A stretch of DNA of 64,000 bases from an uncultured Sulfitobacter sp. Its GTDB lineage: Bacteria > Pseudomonadota > Alphaproteobacteria > Rhodobacterales > Rhodobacteraceae. Location: the NCBI GenBank assembly GCA_947492925.1, contig CANLOQ010000006.1, forward strand, positions 62,001 through 126,000, in the 5' to 3' direction. Of this stretch, positions 43,887 through 52,789 are shown piece after piece (position 1 is the first letter of the stretch; every line of letters begins with the position of its first letter). The position numbers were made by a program, and so were the translations under genes. A model generated the notes under the pieces. It was not told where the DNA came from. It searched no databases and saw only the letters and a program-made list of their open reading frames with translations.

Positions 43887-45113
43887 ATGTTCACCTTCAG
43901 ATTCTCCCCACAGACCCTCTTGCCCAACTCGCACCCTGCCTCATTCTTGGGCTCGTTCTCAAAAAGGGGACACCGCGTGCGGGTGTCATCACTGGCCTGT
44001 CTCATCGTCATGAGCTCTGCAGTTACCGGCTCTGCTGAGGAATACAGCTGGAAGGAGGGCTTTGCCGGGTGCACGGGCACTTCGCCTTTCATCGAAACTT
44101 TGATCTCGAAAACGGACCCGGATGTGCGCCCGCTCATGAAGATCGGCGAGATGCAGGCCTGGGTGATCAAGGATCAGGATGGCAACCCCGCGACCGCACT
44201 GACGACGCAAGACGGATTGACGATTGTCGGGCGAATCATCGGCCCCCAGGGTGAAGACATTACGGCCGCGTTGCTGGCGACGGTGCCCGATCCAAGCGCC
44301 AAACCAGTGGCAGGTCCTACACAGCGATCAATCCCGACATCACCGCAAGCTGCGACGGGTGCAGCACCTGTCGCTGAGCAATCAACCCCTGCCCCTCGGA
44401 TGACGCTCATGCCCGAGGCCGATCAAACGGCATCAGTCGACCTGACCATCCAATCACCTGCGCTCAACCAATTGCGCACCGTTTTGCAGCCTCAAAATGC
44501 AGCCTCGGTGGCAAACTCAACACCAGAGAACCCCAATTCTTCTAATAGTACAGTCGCCAGCGCCCCCATCACCGCTGTCGAACAACCCTCGGCCGATGTT
44601 CAAGCCGGGATCGACACCATCTTCAAACAGGCAGGCGAAGAACGGATTTGGTTCTCAGCGGCGACGCCCAATCCCGGCGCACCTGTCGTCTACATGTTGG
44701 CCGACCCCGAATGCCCGCATTGCCAGTGGACCATCGATCAGATGCACAGCCAAATCGCCTTCGGGTCCATTGATCTGCGAATTATTTTCGCGCCGATCAC
44801 CGGCGTTCAAGGCTTCAACACCTCGCTGTCGATCCTGCATTCCCAAGACATTCCACAAACCTTCATGTCGCATATGACGTCGAAAACCCGTGGGACGGCG
44901 GCTGTCGCCCAGATGGACGCGAACCAAGCCGATAAGGCCGTCATTCAGGGCATCGTCGACAACATCAACTGGATGCGGGCCAACAAGATGCCGGGTGTAC
45001 CGTTCTTTCTCTACCAGACTGATCAAGGTGCAAAATTCGCTTTCTCGGAACTGCCTTCGGACATTCTGACCATCGCCAAGGCGGAAATGCCCGTCCCCGC
45101 CAGCAATCAGTGA
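43887..45113 (+). CDS. DsbC/DsbG-like periplasmic thioredoxin-fold protein
   Basis: 408 residues. Signal segment (SSLACLIVMSSAVTGSA), an N-terminal domain with a GCTGT motif and FIETLISKTDPDVRPL, a long Pro/Ala/Ser-rich linker (~135-245), then a C-terminal thioredoxin-like domain. The redox motif is CPHC (Cys276-Cys279), and the cis-proline region is GVPFFLY. This resembles DsbC/DsbG-type disulfide isomerases, here apparently dedicated to the conjugation machine, like TrbB-type proteins of other plasmids. AAGGA lies seven bases before ATG 43887. It leads the dotI-dotH-dotG-icmT operon. Confidence 0.8.
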   Translation: MFTFRFSPQTLLPNSHPASFLGSFSKRGHRVRVSSLACLIVMSSAVTGSAEEYSWKEGFAGCTGTSPFIETLISKTDPDVRPLMKIGEMQAWVIKDQDGNPATALTTQDGLTIVGRIIGPQGEDITAALLATVPDPSAKPVAGPTQRSIPTSPQAATGAAPVAEQSTPAPRMTLMPEADQTASVDLTIQSPALNQLRTVLQPQNAASVANSTPENPNSSNSTVASAPITAVEQPSADVQAGIDTIFKQAGEERIWFSAATPNPGAPVVYMLADPECPHCQWTIDQMHSQIAFGSIDLRIIFAPITGVQGFNTSLSILHSQDIPQTFMSHMTSKTRGTAAVAQMDANQADKAVIQGIVDNINWMRANKMPGVPFFLYQTDQGAKFAFSELPSDILTIAKAEMPVPASNQ

Positions 45114-45125
45114 TGGGATGCGTCT

Positions 45126-45773
45126 ATGCTGCCAGACAATGAACACCTGAGCGCCGCTGAATCCATCCTGCGCTCGGCACGCACCTTTGAGATTTCCTAC
45201 AAGGTCATGGCCAAGATCGCGCTTGGTCTTGGCCTGTCGACGACCGTGCTCGCGGCCTCGACCGCCTATCTTGCCGTCAATCGTCCTGAGCCACGCTATT
45301 TTGCGACGACCACGGACGGACAGCTGCTGCCGCTCGTCCCGCTCGACAAGCCGCACCAATCGGCCGCCGAGGTGAGTAATTTTGCGGTTAAGGCTGTGAC
45401 GTCCTCGCTCACCTACGACTTTGCCAACTACCGTGCTGATTTTAACAACGCGCTGCAGTATTTTACCAAGCCCACCGGCTGGAACCAGTTCGTCGAGGCC
45501 GTCCAGAAGAGCCAGATGCTCGATCTCGTGCAAAGCCGCCGTCTCAACACGACTGCCGTGGCGAACAATGCGGTGATTGTCCGCGAGGGCATCAATGATC
45601 GCGGCGTCTATGAATGGATCGTGCAGATCCCTCTGCGCGTGACCTACCAATCAGCCTCCGAAGTGACGGGTCAAAACTTCATGATCACCGTCAATATCGA
45701 ACGGCTGCAAACCTATGAATCCCCTTATGCGATGGCCATCTCCCGCTTCATCGCGGCTCCCGGAGGTTCCTAA
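45126..45773 (+). CDS. dotI: DotI/IcmL/TraM-family inner-membrane protein
   Basis: 215 residues, matching Legionella DotI (~212). Short cytoplasmic start, one transmembrane helix (MAKIALGLGLSTTVLAASTAYLAV, ~28-52), then a periplasmic VirB8-like domain: FAVKAVTSSLTYDFANYRADFNNALQYFT, and EWIVQIPLRVTYQS. DotI is part of the inner-membrane core complex. Its TAA overlaps the dotH start (TAATG). Confidence 0.88.
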   Translation: MLPDNEHLSAAESILRSARTFEISYKVMAKIALGLGLSTTVLAASTAYLAVNRPEPRYFATTTDGQLLPLVPLDKPHQSAAEVSNFAVKAVTSSLTYDFANYRADFNNALQYFTKPTGWNQFVEAVQKSQMLDLVQSRRLNTTAVANNAVIVREGINDRGVYEWIVQIPLRVTYQSASEVTGQNFMITVNIERLQTYESPYAMAISRFIAAPGGS

Positions 45774-46990
45774 TGCGAGAGTTCAAACCGACACCGGGGC
45801 GATTGCGCCTTTCCGGCAGCGTTCTAATCGTTGGCATGTTGATGATACCCAGCCAGATTTACCAGGCGCAAGCGCAGCAAGTTCAGCTTGATAGCAGTGG
45901 CGATGAGACCGTGCCACCTGGCACCGAGGTACAGACCCCCCTGCCCCAGATCACGAACCGACCCGCTGCTACCCTTCCGGGCCAGGACAATGGGACCACA
46001 ACTGTCACCATCGAGAATGGCGGAAACCAACCCCCCGCCCAGCAAGACCTGCCCACAGGGTCTGAGCCGTTAACGCAGAACGAAATCAATCAGCGCCTGC
46101 AGCCGGATGGGCAGCAGCCGACAACGCCGACTGGTGACTTCCCGATTGTCGGCGCTCAGGAACTGCTTCAAAGCCTCGACGATCTTGACCGTCCTCTGAC
46201 ACCCGAGGAGATCACGGCCTATGGCGCTGCGATCCAGAGCCAGTTCCCAATGACGCCTGAGATGATCATGGACTACCGCCGCCGCGTTGACGAAAGCCAG
46301 AAGGCCGCCGCAACGCCGCCGTCCGGACAATTTCCCAATGCGATCTCGGATGCCAAGCGGCTGACACTGGATTCCGCGCAAGACCCCGAAGTTCTGCTGA
46401 CCGGGCCGGATACCGTCAGCGTCATGGCCTTCTATGATAGCACGGGTGCCGCTTGGCCCGTCGCATCTTACGTGATCGGCAAGCCAAAGAGCTTTCAAGT
46501 CTATGCGATGCAGGAAGGCTCCAACCAGTTGGCGGTCACGCCGCTCGTGCAACACGGGTTCTCCAACATCGTGGTCTCGCTCGTCGGCGAGAGCCGGCCT
46601 CTGGTGTTCGAGGTCCGGACAAACTCACTCAACACGCATTATCGCCGCGACTTCACGGTGCACGGGCTCGGACCCAATGCAGCCTCCAAACCGCTGCAAA
46701 CCCGTCAGAGCGAACCCGTCGCCCGCGCCTCGAACGATGTGATGATGGCCTTTGCGACAGGTGCTGACATTCCCGGCAATGCGGTACGGCTATCGACGGA
46801 CAATCCCGGCGTCAGAGCATGGAGTTATGACGGGGCGATCTATCTGCAATCTGCCGAGGCGATCATCTCTCCACCTGCCTCAAGAATCCTGACCGGGCCG
46901 GGACAGGTAAAAGCCTATCGGATCAGGCCGACATCTGTTGCTCTGATCTCGTCGAATGGGCGCGTCTCAAAAGTGAGGATTTCTCAATGA
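45773..46990 (+). CDS. dotH: DotH/IcmK/TraN-family outer-membrane core protein
   Basis: 405 residues. Signal peptide (SGSVLIVGMLMIPSQIYQAQAQ), a Gln/Pro-rich spacer, a helical region (LTPEEITAYGAAIQSQFPMTPEMIMDYRRRVDE) and a beta-rich C-terminal half: VSVMAFYDSTGAAWPVASYV, GFSNIVVSLVGESRPLVFEV and RRDFTVHGLGPNA. DotH is targeted to the outer membrane by the lipoproteins DotC and DotD, both encoded at 28.7-30.2 kb. It overlaps dotG by four bases. Confidence 0.88.
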   Translation: MREFKPTPGRLRLSGSVLIVGMLMIPSQIYQAQAQQVQLDSSGDETVPPGTEVQTPLPQITNRPAATLPGQDNGTTTVTIENGGNQPPAQQDLPTGSEPLTQNEINQRLQPDGQQPTTPTGDFPIVGAQELLQSLDDLDRPLTPEEITAYGAAIQSQFPMTPEMIMDYRRRVDESQKAAATPPSGQFPNAISDAKRLTLDSAQDPEVLLTGPDTVSVMAFYDSTGAAWPVASYVIGKPKSFQVYAMQEGSNQLAVTPLVQHGFSNIVVSLVGESRPLVFEVRTNSLNTHYRRDFTVHGLGPNAASKPLQTRQSEPVARASNDVMMAFATGADIPGNAVRLSTDNPGVRAWSYDGAIYLQSAEAIISPPASRILTGPGQVKAYRIRPTSVALISSNGRVSKVRISQ

Positions 46991-48282
46991 GCGATTCAAA
47001 AGAACCAAATAAAAACAACGATGAAGCCGCAATTGAACCTGCGATAGACGCGGGTGAAGCTAGTCGCGACCGCGGATCGGGCCGCATCAATCGCGTGCGT
47101 AAGCGCGGCCTTCTCTCTTTCCGGAATTTCGCGTTCTTGACCGTTCTCGTGGTCGGTGGCGCGGTCGGCTACGAGGTTTGGAAGAACCCGGAATTAATCG
47201 GCCCAAGCCGTTTCGCCGGAACACCCAACGTTGATGATACGCCTGCTGGCGATCAGCTGCGCACCTCAGAGCGATATCAAGACAATCTGCGTCAGCAGAA
47301 TGAGGATGGCGCACGTGAGGCGCAGAACACAGACACATCCTTCATTGCGACGCCCGATGAGCCTTTGCGGCAGATCGATGAGAAACCGCCGGCAATCGCG
47401 CCGAACCCTAATCGTCCCCTGCCCCCGGCAAACGTCCCTGTGGAAACACAGCAGCCTCGAACGGTGGTGATTAATCGCCAGCAACCTTTGCGGCAACAAC
47501 CTCGCCCGACGGGGACCCAGCCCCAGGCGCCGGATTACACTCGCATCAACCGGTTGGCTCAGCTCATGGCCACGCAGCAGCAAGGATTACTCAGTTCGTG
47601 GCAGGTTCAACCTTCGGCGGGAACGGTCGTGGTCGAAGAAGAGCTGTTGCCGAAGGAAGAGCCAGCAATTGACGGGACGGTTGCAAATATTGGAGCAAGA
47701 CAGCGTCAGTTCCCTACCCTCTCACAACCGCTTGTCCGTGCCGGCGATGTCGTCCTGGCATCGACCATAATCACCAACGACAGCGACACCCCCGGTCCCG
47801 TTGTGGCTGAAATCCGCAGAGGCCCATTGAAAGGCGCACGGCTGCTTGGCGGGTTTGAGGCAAACCAGAATAACAGGCATTTGATCGTGCAGTTCAACTC
47901 GGCTGTCCTGCCGGACGGGACGCAGGTGTCAATCTCTGCCTACGCGGTTGACGCACGACAGAAGTCGCTGGCCGTCCGCACCGATCTGGATCGACGGCTC
48001 TTCGCACGTTACGCGCCTCGCGTCGCTGCGGCCTTCGTCTCAGGCGTAGGAGACGCGCTGTCCGATCCCGGCACATCGCTGATCGACCTTGGCGGCGTCA
48101 CAGGCGTCACCCGACCGGCGGCGACCATCGAGCAAGGGCTCTACAAGGGCCTTGCTGACGTAGGCAACGATTTGGCCGGTGAGTTCGTCCAGAATGCGCC
48201 CAAAGGTCCGTTGATCTCGCTGCGGTCGCGCCAGATCATCGGCATCTTGTTTACCAGCAATGTGGAAGCGCCAACGCGCTAA
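46987..48282 (+). CDS. dotG: DotG/IcmE/TraO-type channel protein (VirB10/TrbI-like C-terminus)
   Basis: 431 residues. Cytoplasmic start, one transmembrane helix (RNFAFLTVLVVGGAVGYEVW, ~47-66), a Pro/Gln-rich periplasmic spacer, and a C-terminal VirB10/TrbI-like domain: LVRAGDVVLASTIITNDSDT, GPLKGARLLGGFEAN and LPDGTQVSISAYAVD. It spans inner to outer membrane. It is far shorter than Legionella DotG (~1,050) because it lacks the long repeat region, as in IncI TraO. Confidence 0.88.
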   Translation: MSDSKEPNKNNDEAAIEPAIDAGEASRDRGSGRINRVRKRGLLSFRNFAFLTVLVVGGAVGYEVWKNPELIGPSRFAGTPNVDDTPAGDQLRTSERYQDNLRQQNEDGAREAQNTDTSFIATPDEPLRQIDEKPPAIAPNPNRPLPPANVPVETQQPRTVVINRQQPLRQQPRPTGTQPQAPDYTRINRLAQLMATQQQGLLSSWQVQPSAGTVVVEEELLPKEEPAIDGTVANIGARQRQFPTLSQPLVRAGDVVLASTIITNDSDTPGPVVAEIRRGPLKGARLLGGFEANQNNRHLIVQFNSAVLPDGTQVSISAYAVDARQKSLAVRTDLDRRLFARYAPRVAAAFVSGVGDALSDPGTSLIDLGGVTGVTRPAATIEQGLYKGLADVGNDLAGEFVQNAPKGPLISLRSRQIIGILFTSNVEAPTR

Positions 48283-48298
48283 AGATAAAGGATTGAAC

Positions 48299-48643
48299 AT
48301 GGCGGATGACCGCTACAACATCTATCGCTCGACGGTGCATTGGCGCTACGCCATGGCGCGGCCGCATCTCATGTTCTTCGATGCCCGTCTGATTTTCTTC
48401 ATCATCCTTTTTGTCTTCCACATCCGCTGGTGGACGTTTGCGGTTCTAGTGTTCGCGATCGCAGGCTTCACGGTGGCGAGCTACCTCAACTACTCGCTGG
48501 AGAACGTTGTGCGCTTGTTTGGGTCAAAGCTTGTTGGAGCGTTCCGTCCAGCTGTGGCGTACACGCGACTGCGGCCGATGGCGGATTTTGGGTCTGATGC
48601 TTTGAATATCAGCATACAATGGAAGGGGGGGTTTCGATCTTGA
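48299..48643 (+). CDS. icmT: IcmT/TraK-family membrane protein
   Basis: 114 residues. IcmT signature: a short start, HWRYAMARPHLMFFDARLIF, then the hydrophobic pair FFIILFVFHIRWWTFAVLVFAI and a C-terminal segment with LRPMADFG. ATG 48299 has AAAGGA upstream and lies 16 bases after dotG. Last gene of the plus-strand operon; IncI traK holds the same role. Confidence 0.8.
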   Translation: MADDRYNIYRSTVHWRYAMARPHLMFFDARLIFFIILFVFHIRWWTFAVLVFAIAGFTVASYLNYSLENVVRLFGSKLVGAFRPAVAYTRLRPMADFGSDALNISIQWKGGFRS

Positions 48644-48757
48644 ATATATTCAAGACATCACAAATTGCCTTAGTGAAGGCCAGAAAGAGCGTATATCTAG
48701 CATAGGAGCGCGATATCTATACAACATGTATCAAACCATGCTACCAACAGTGCAGAA

Positions 48758-48778
48758 CCGATTCCATAAGAGAATCGG
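48758..48778 (+). promoter_or_regulatory. Inverted repeat upstream of repA
   Basis: CCGATTC (48758-48764) and GAATCGG (48772-48778) with a 7-base spacer, 18 bases before the repA start. A candidate RepA autoregulation operator or centromere-like site; it does not fit the usual GTT...AAC parS pattern. Confidence 0.45.
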
Positions 48779-48795
48779 AAGCAGTGGTAAGTATC

Positions 48796-50154
48796 ATGAG
48801 CGGTACACTAGAACAATTTTTGAACGACCTCTCGCGCGGTCTTGATAAGACAATGGTCTCGGTCAACAAGGATCTGACCATTCGAAATCGGATAAAGCGA
48901 TCATGGTCCATGAGGCAGTGCGCGCGCTTTCTCAACGTCAGTATACAGTACCTGACAAAGTTTGCTCGTGAGAACGCTGACTTCCCTGCAGGGGAATATG
49001 TAGGCCGAGAGCGTGTTTTTACTCTCGTTGATCTGATGAACATCCGAGCTCTTCTAGCGGCATCTGCAAAACGACCATTTGACTATTTAGCGTGGAGAAA
49101 GCCCGGCGAACCGCTGCCAGTGATATCGTTTGCGAGTCAGAAAGGCGGGACTGCCAAGTCGTTGACGGCCGCACATTTTGCTCAATACCTAAGTTTGCAT
49201 TTTGGCATGCGGGTTGGTGTCATGGATGCGGATCCTCAGAGTACAATCACACTCTATTTTGTGGGAGGTGAAGGTCTACCTCAGCTCCCAACAGAGGACA
49301 CCGCTACACTGGTCGACTTCGCAGGCCTTTACATGAGCGAAGATGGAAAGCCATATACAGAGCATGACGCGGAAACACTGGATAGTTTCTTCCTAAGAAC
49401 GTCTTGGCCCGGCTTGCGCATCCTTCCAGCACATGGCGAAACTTCTGAAGGCGAACTTCAGATCACTCGGCTTATCCGTGACAACCCTCCTGAGAAGGCA
49501 TTCTACCGATACCTTCGAGATTCAATCGAGCGTTGGCGCGACCATCACCAACCTATGACAGCACCTAATGAGTTGTTGTCGAATGGATCCGTAGATCAGG
49601 AAAAGCTCAGCGAGGCACTTGGTGAAACGCTGGATTGCATCATCATTGATTACCAGCCCGCCTTGACTCTGTTTCAGTTGAACAACGTCGTGGCATCAAC
49701 AAACCTGGTGATACCCCAAACTATGAAAGGTTTCGACATTGCTACTTTGTCGACATTCGTCACCGGCCTTCGCGGGATGGTCAATCACATCCTTGATCAT
49801 GATCGTATTGAAATCGGAACCGGTGCCAACATGCTGCTCCCAACGATCGTGCAGAGAACGAATGATCAAGACTTGAAGCAAGTGGCCAATCTTTTGGAAC
49901 ATTGTCCTGCCGAGGTTTTACCAGTCTTTTATCTGAGATCAGATGCTATCGCGAACGCGTCTGATGTCTACCAGTCGGTGTATGAATACGAGCCCGATAC
50001 ACGCGGCAAGAAGAAAGGCATTGAGCGGTTCATTACAAATGCTGACGCGGTGAACGATGCAATCGTTTCGCGGATCTGGCCAGGCCGTGAGCGCGGTTAT
50101 GCAGATATTTGGATCAATGATTTCTATGAAGAAGACGGGGAGGAAACCTCATGA
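48796..50154 (+). CDS. repA: Plasmid partition ATPase RepA (ParA family)
   Basis: 452 residues. An N-terminal helix-turn-helix region (SMRQCARFLNVSIQYLTKFAREN, ~33-55) is followed by the ParA ATPase: deviant Walker A QKGGTAKS (~115-122), GMRVGVMDADPQSTITLYF and CIIIDYQPALTLFQLN. RepA drives segregation with RepB and represses the repABC operon. ATG 48796 is chosen; a GTG at 48784 is possible. It overlaps repB by ATGA. The repAB text is noticeably AT-richer than the conjugation genes before it. Confidence 0.92.
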   Translation: MSGTLEQFLNDLSRGLDKTMVSVNKDLTIRNRIKRSWSMRQCARFLNVSIQYLTKFARENADFPAGEYVGRERVFTLVDLMNIRALLAASAKRPFDYLAWRKPGEPLPVISFASQKGGTAKSLTAAHFAQYLSLHFGMRVGVMDADPQSTITLYFVGGEGLPQLPTEDTATLVDFAGLYMSEDGKPYTEHDAETLDSFFLRTSWPGLRILPAHGETSEGELQITRLIRDNPPEKAFYRYLRDSIERWRDHHQPMTAPNELLSNGSVDQEKLSEALGETLDCIIIDYQPALTLFQLNNVVASTNLVIPQTMKGFDIATLSTFVTGLRGMVNHILDHDRIEIGTGANMLLPTIVQRTNDQDLKQVANLLEHCPAEVLPVFYLRSDAIANASDVYQSVYEYEPDTRGKKKGIERFITNADAVNDAIVSRIWPGRERGYADIWINDFYEEDGEETS

Positions 50155-51188
50155 AACTCAAGCGCTCCTTGTTGCAAGCTTCAGATAAGACATCTGACAG
50201 TGCGCCATCCGACAAGTCAGAAGTTGATAGGGTTTCGACGACGGAAGTCGCTAAGTCAGATCCAGTAGCAGTGGGTAAACCACGCACTGGAGGCGCTGGG
50301 AGCGCTTGGAAGGCTGGCGCGGTAGAGCAGAATAGAGCGGCATTAGGTCGCGCTCGCCAAAAGACGGCTGACGATATTCTAAATGGCCATCATGAGTTGT
50401 CTGTAAGCCCAACGAAGGTCACAGACAGACTTGGCACAGACCGGCGCGAGGATTGGAAAAACCAAGAGGCTTTTCAGTCTTTGAAGAATAGTATTGAAGC
50501 AAATGGTCAAGATACACCAGTTCAGGTGTGGCCAAGCGATCCTGAATGGAAACCAGATCCGCTAGACCCAGAGAATGTGGACGGCGTGCAATTCGAGTTG
50601 ATCACTGGCCGAAGGCGACATGCTATCGCAGACCTGCTCGGGATTCCTTTGCGCGCTGTACTGGCTTCGCCAGAAAAACGCGGTTCAGAGGACGAAGAAT
50701 TTGAACTCCTCTTCATGCGGTTCAGGGAGAACGAGGAGCGGGAAAATCTCGGCCCTTTTGAGCGGCTTTTGTCGATTGGAGAGATGTTTGAGAATCTGAA
50801 GGCAAATAGTCTCTCTAGCAATGTAACAGCTGTTTCTTTCGCTAAACGTATAGGCGTCCACGAGAGCATCGTGTCGCGAGGGCGAACGGTTTTCAGAGAT
50901 CGCAAACAAATCTTGAATAAATTCAAGAATGCTTATGACCTAAGTTTCCCTGACCTCCAAAAAGCCGTTTCTAGTCTCGCTGATACAAAAGAAACGAAGG
51001 GTAAGGCACCACCAAAACCAAAGAAGATAGCCATAACAAGATCAGTTGGATCGAGAAGACTCTCGATCTCATCACAAGGCGGAAAGCTGTCTCTCAGTGC
51101 CGCCGGAATAGATTTGGATAAGCAAAGCCTAGAAGGCCTTGGCGATGTGATCGCAGCTTATCTGCAAGAGCATGGGTCGAAGAAATGA
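50151..51188 (+). CDS. repB: Plasmid partition protein RepB (ParB family)
   Basis: 345 residues. After a polar start, the ParB-type domain is seen: DWKNQEAFQSLKNSIEANGQ, FELITGRRRHAIADLLGI (the GRRR box), then the LFMRFRENEERENLGPFERL region and a helix-turn-helix, SFAKRIGVHESIVSRGRTVF. The C-terminal half would dimerise. It binds parS sites and works with RepA. Starts inside the repA stop (ATGA). A ~240-base gap holding the antisense RNA separates it from repC, as in other repABC cassettes. Confidence 0.92.
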   Translation: MKLKRSLLQASDKTSDSAPSDKSEVDRVSTTEVAKSDPVAVGKPRTGGAGSAWKAGAVEQNRAALGRARQKTADDILNGHHELSVSPTKVTDRLGTDRREDWKNQEAFQSLKNSIEANGQDTPVQVWPSDPEWKPDPLDPENVDGVQFELITGRRRHAIADLLGIPLRAVLASPEKRGSEDEEFELLFMRFRENEERENLGPFERLLSIGEMFENLKANSLSSNVTAVSFAKRIGVHESIVSRGRTVFRDRKQILNKFKNAYDLSFPDLQKAVSSLADTKETKGKAPPKPKKIAITRSVGSRRLSISSQGGKLSLSAAGIDLDKQSLEGLGDVIAAYLQEHGSKK

Positions 51189-51269
51189 AACGTTCACCTG
51201 CAACGACAGGGAAGGGCGCGACCCCAATTGAGGCAAAGAGCGGAAAGGAGCATCACGTGATCTAACGGC

Positions 51270-51322
51270 AAAAGAAAAGCCCCCAAACCTCGCGGCATGA
51301 GAGCTGATCTAATTCGGTGTGC
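51270..51322 (-). ncRNA. Antisense counter-transcribed RNA (ctRNA) between repB and repC
   Basis: On the minus strand TTGACT (51352-51357) and TATCTA (51329-51334) are 17 bases apart, predicting a start near 51322. The RNA would end in a stem AGCUCUC with GGGGGCU, extended by AUGCC/GGUUU around a GCGA tetraloop, followed by UUUUCUUUU (to ~51270), a clear intrinsic terminator. RepABC plasmids carry a small antisense RNA exactly here; it limits RepC translation and determines incompatibility. Confidence 0.75.
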
Positions 51323-51427
51323 AAACCTTAGATATCTCTCCCGTGAATCGAAGTCAACGACACAACACCGATTTGGTGAACGGGATTCTTTTGCCTTCAT
51401 TCAACTGATGGAGGTTTAACAACACTC

Positions 51428-52738
51428 ATGACACATACAGGTTGGCGCAAGCCAACACCGGGCCTTGTCGCCGCTGAAAAGCACGCACAAGCCGGTGAAC
51501 GGCTATCGATACCCAAATCACAGGCAATCGTTGCAGCCAAGAAGATCGGGGCTGCGATCGGGCTCAAGTCCCAGGACTTGCTTTTGCTCGACACGTTCGG
51601 GGCTGTCACGCAGCCACAGGACTGGGAGCAGGGCAGGCGGCCCATCGTATGGGCCTCCAATAACTTCCTGATGGAGCAGACAGGTTTCTCCCTAGCGACA
51701 TTGAAGCGTCACGCCCGCCGACTCTGCGAAGCGGGCCTCATCGCGTTCAAAGACAGCCCCAACGGCAAGCGCTATGGTTACAGGGACGACGAGGGCGTCA
51801 TCGTGGAGGCCTATGGCTTTGACCTGGCCCCTCTGGCGGCTCGTACAGCTGAGTTTGAAGCGCTTCATGCCCAGATCCTTGAGGAACGGCAGTTCTGCAA
51901 GTCACTGCGCAACACAATCACCGTGACGCGCCGTGTAATCCGCGCAAAGATCGAGAAAGCTTTGGAAAGCCACCTCAAAGGCCCGTGGCGCGAACTGCAG
52001 GATGAGTTCGCCCTGATGCTGGAGAAGCTCCCTAAGCGCTCCACAGGGCCAGATAAGCTGCTCAACATCGTTGATTGGTTCAAAGCACTCCAGGAGCGCG
52101 TAGAAGCTGCTTTCGAGGCGGCTTTTGAGTGGCTGGACGAAACGGACGCAAAACCGCCCTCACAGGAGGATTCAACAGCGCCTAACGTTGTTTCATATTA
52201 TCAAAATATGAACCCCAGGGAGGTCACCAATGAGCCTCACATACTAACTACAAACCAACCTGATCCTGTAGATAGTAACTGCTTTAGAAAAAAGCACGCG
52301 GCGGGCGTTGAGCCAGAAAATCTCCCAACTGAGCGGATTGAGAGACCGGAAGAGGTCGATCTTGAGGGCGAGTGGAGCATCCACACCAACAAGCGGCGAT
52401 CCGATATTGATATTCCGACGCTGATGCTGACCTGTCCGCAGTTTGGCGAGCTGGCGCGGGGCATGGAGGGCTATATCCGCGATTGGAACGGTGTGCATAG
52501 GGCCGCGGCCAAAATCAGACCGATGGTCGGCATTTCGGAACATGCCTGGAACACGGCGCAGAAGGCGCTTGGGGCCGAAGTTGCGGCCGCCGCAGTCGCT
52601 TTGATCTACGATAAGCATGCGTCGGGGGAGGTTTCGTCGCCGGGTGGATATCTGCGGGGTATGGTTCAGAAGGCTCAGGCGGGCGAATTGCATTTGGATC
52701 GCAGTTTCTATGGGCGATTGAGCGAAGTAAGGGTGTGA
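51428..52738 (+). CDS. repC: Replication initiator RepC
   Basis: 436 residues, standard size for RepC. N-terminal domain: TGWRKPTPGLVAAEKHA and WASNNFLMEQTGFSLATLKRHARRL, a winged-helix-like DNA-binding segment, followed by GLIAFKDSPNGKRYGYRDDEG. A helical middle (~140-240) leads to a variable AT-rich linker, and the C-terminal domain ends CPQFGELARGMEGYIRDW through SPGGYLRGMVQKAQAGEL. It initiates replication at an origin inside its own gene. GGAGG (51410) lies somewhat far from ATG 51428. Confidence 0.93.
   Translation: MTHTGWRKPTPGLVAAEKHAQAGERLSIPKSQAIVAAKKIGAAIGLKSQDLLLLDTFGAVTQPQDWEQGRRPIVWASNNFLMEQTGFSLATLKRHARRLCEAGLIAFKDSPNGKRYGYRDDEGVIVEAYGFDLAPLAARTAEFEALHAQILEERQFCKSLRNTITVTRRVIRAKIEKALESHLKGPWRELQDEFALMLEKLPKRSTGPDKLLNIVDWFKALQERVEAAFEAAFEWLDETDAKPPSQEDSTAPNVVSYYQNMNPREVTNEPHILTTNQPDPVDSNCFRKKHAAGVEPENLPTERIERPEEVDLEGEWSIHTNKRRSDIDIPTLMLTCPQFGELARGMEGYIRDWNGVHRAAAKIRPMVGISEHAWNTAQKALGAEVAAAAVALIYDKHASGEVSSPGGYLRGMVQKAQAGELHLDRSFYGRLSEVRV
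52180..52290 (+). other. Candidate origin of replication (oriV) inside repC
   Basis: A locally AT-rich block in the linker-coding part of repC, containing the 8-base inverted repeat TTCATATT (52192-52199) / AATATGAA (52205-52212) with spacer ATCAA. In repABC plasmids studied experimentally the origin lies within the repC coding sequence. Exact limits are inferred. Confidence 0.5.
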
Positions 52739-52789
52739 CATGCGACACGTGACACTTGACATATGCTGCTTGGTAGGATAGGTAAAACG

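Noticed and set aside
28743-48643. Interpretation as an effector-translocating Dot/Icm virulence system
   Set aside because: Effector chaperones IcmS/W/Q and the DotL/M/N coupling complex are absent, and the replicon context points to conjugation.
48644-51427. parS centromere sites of the usual GTT...AAC palindrome type near repABC
   Set aside because: None found by eye; the inverted repeat at 48758-48778 does not fit the pattern. A site elsewhere on the plasmid is possible.
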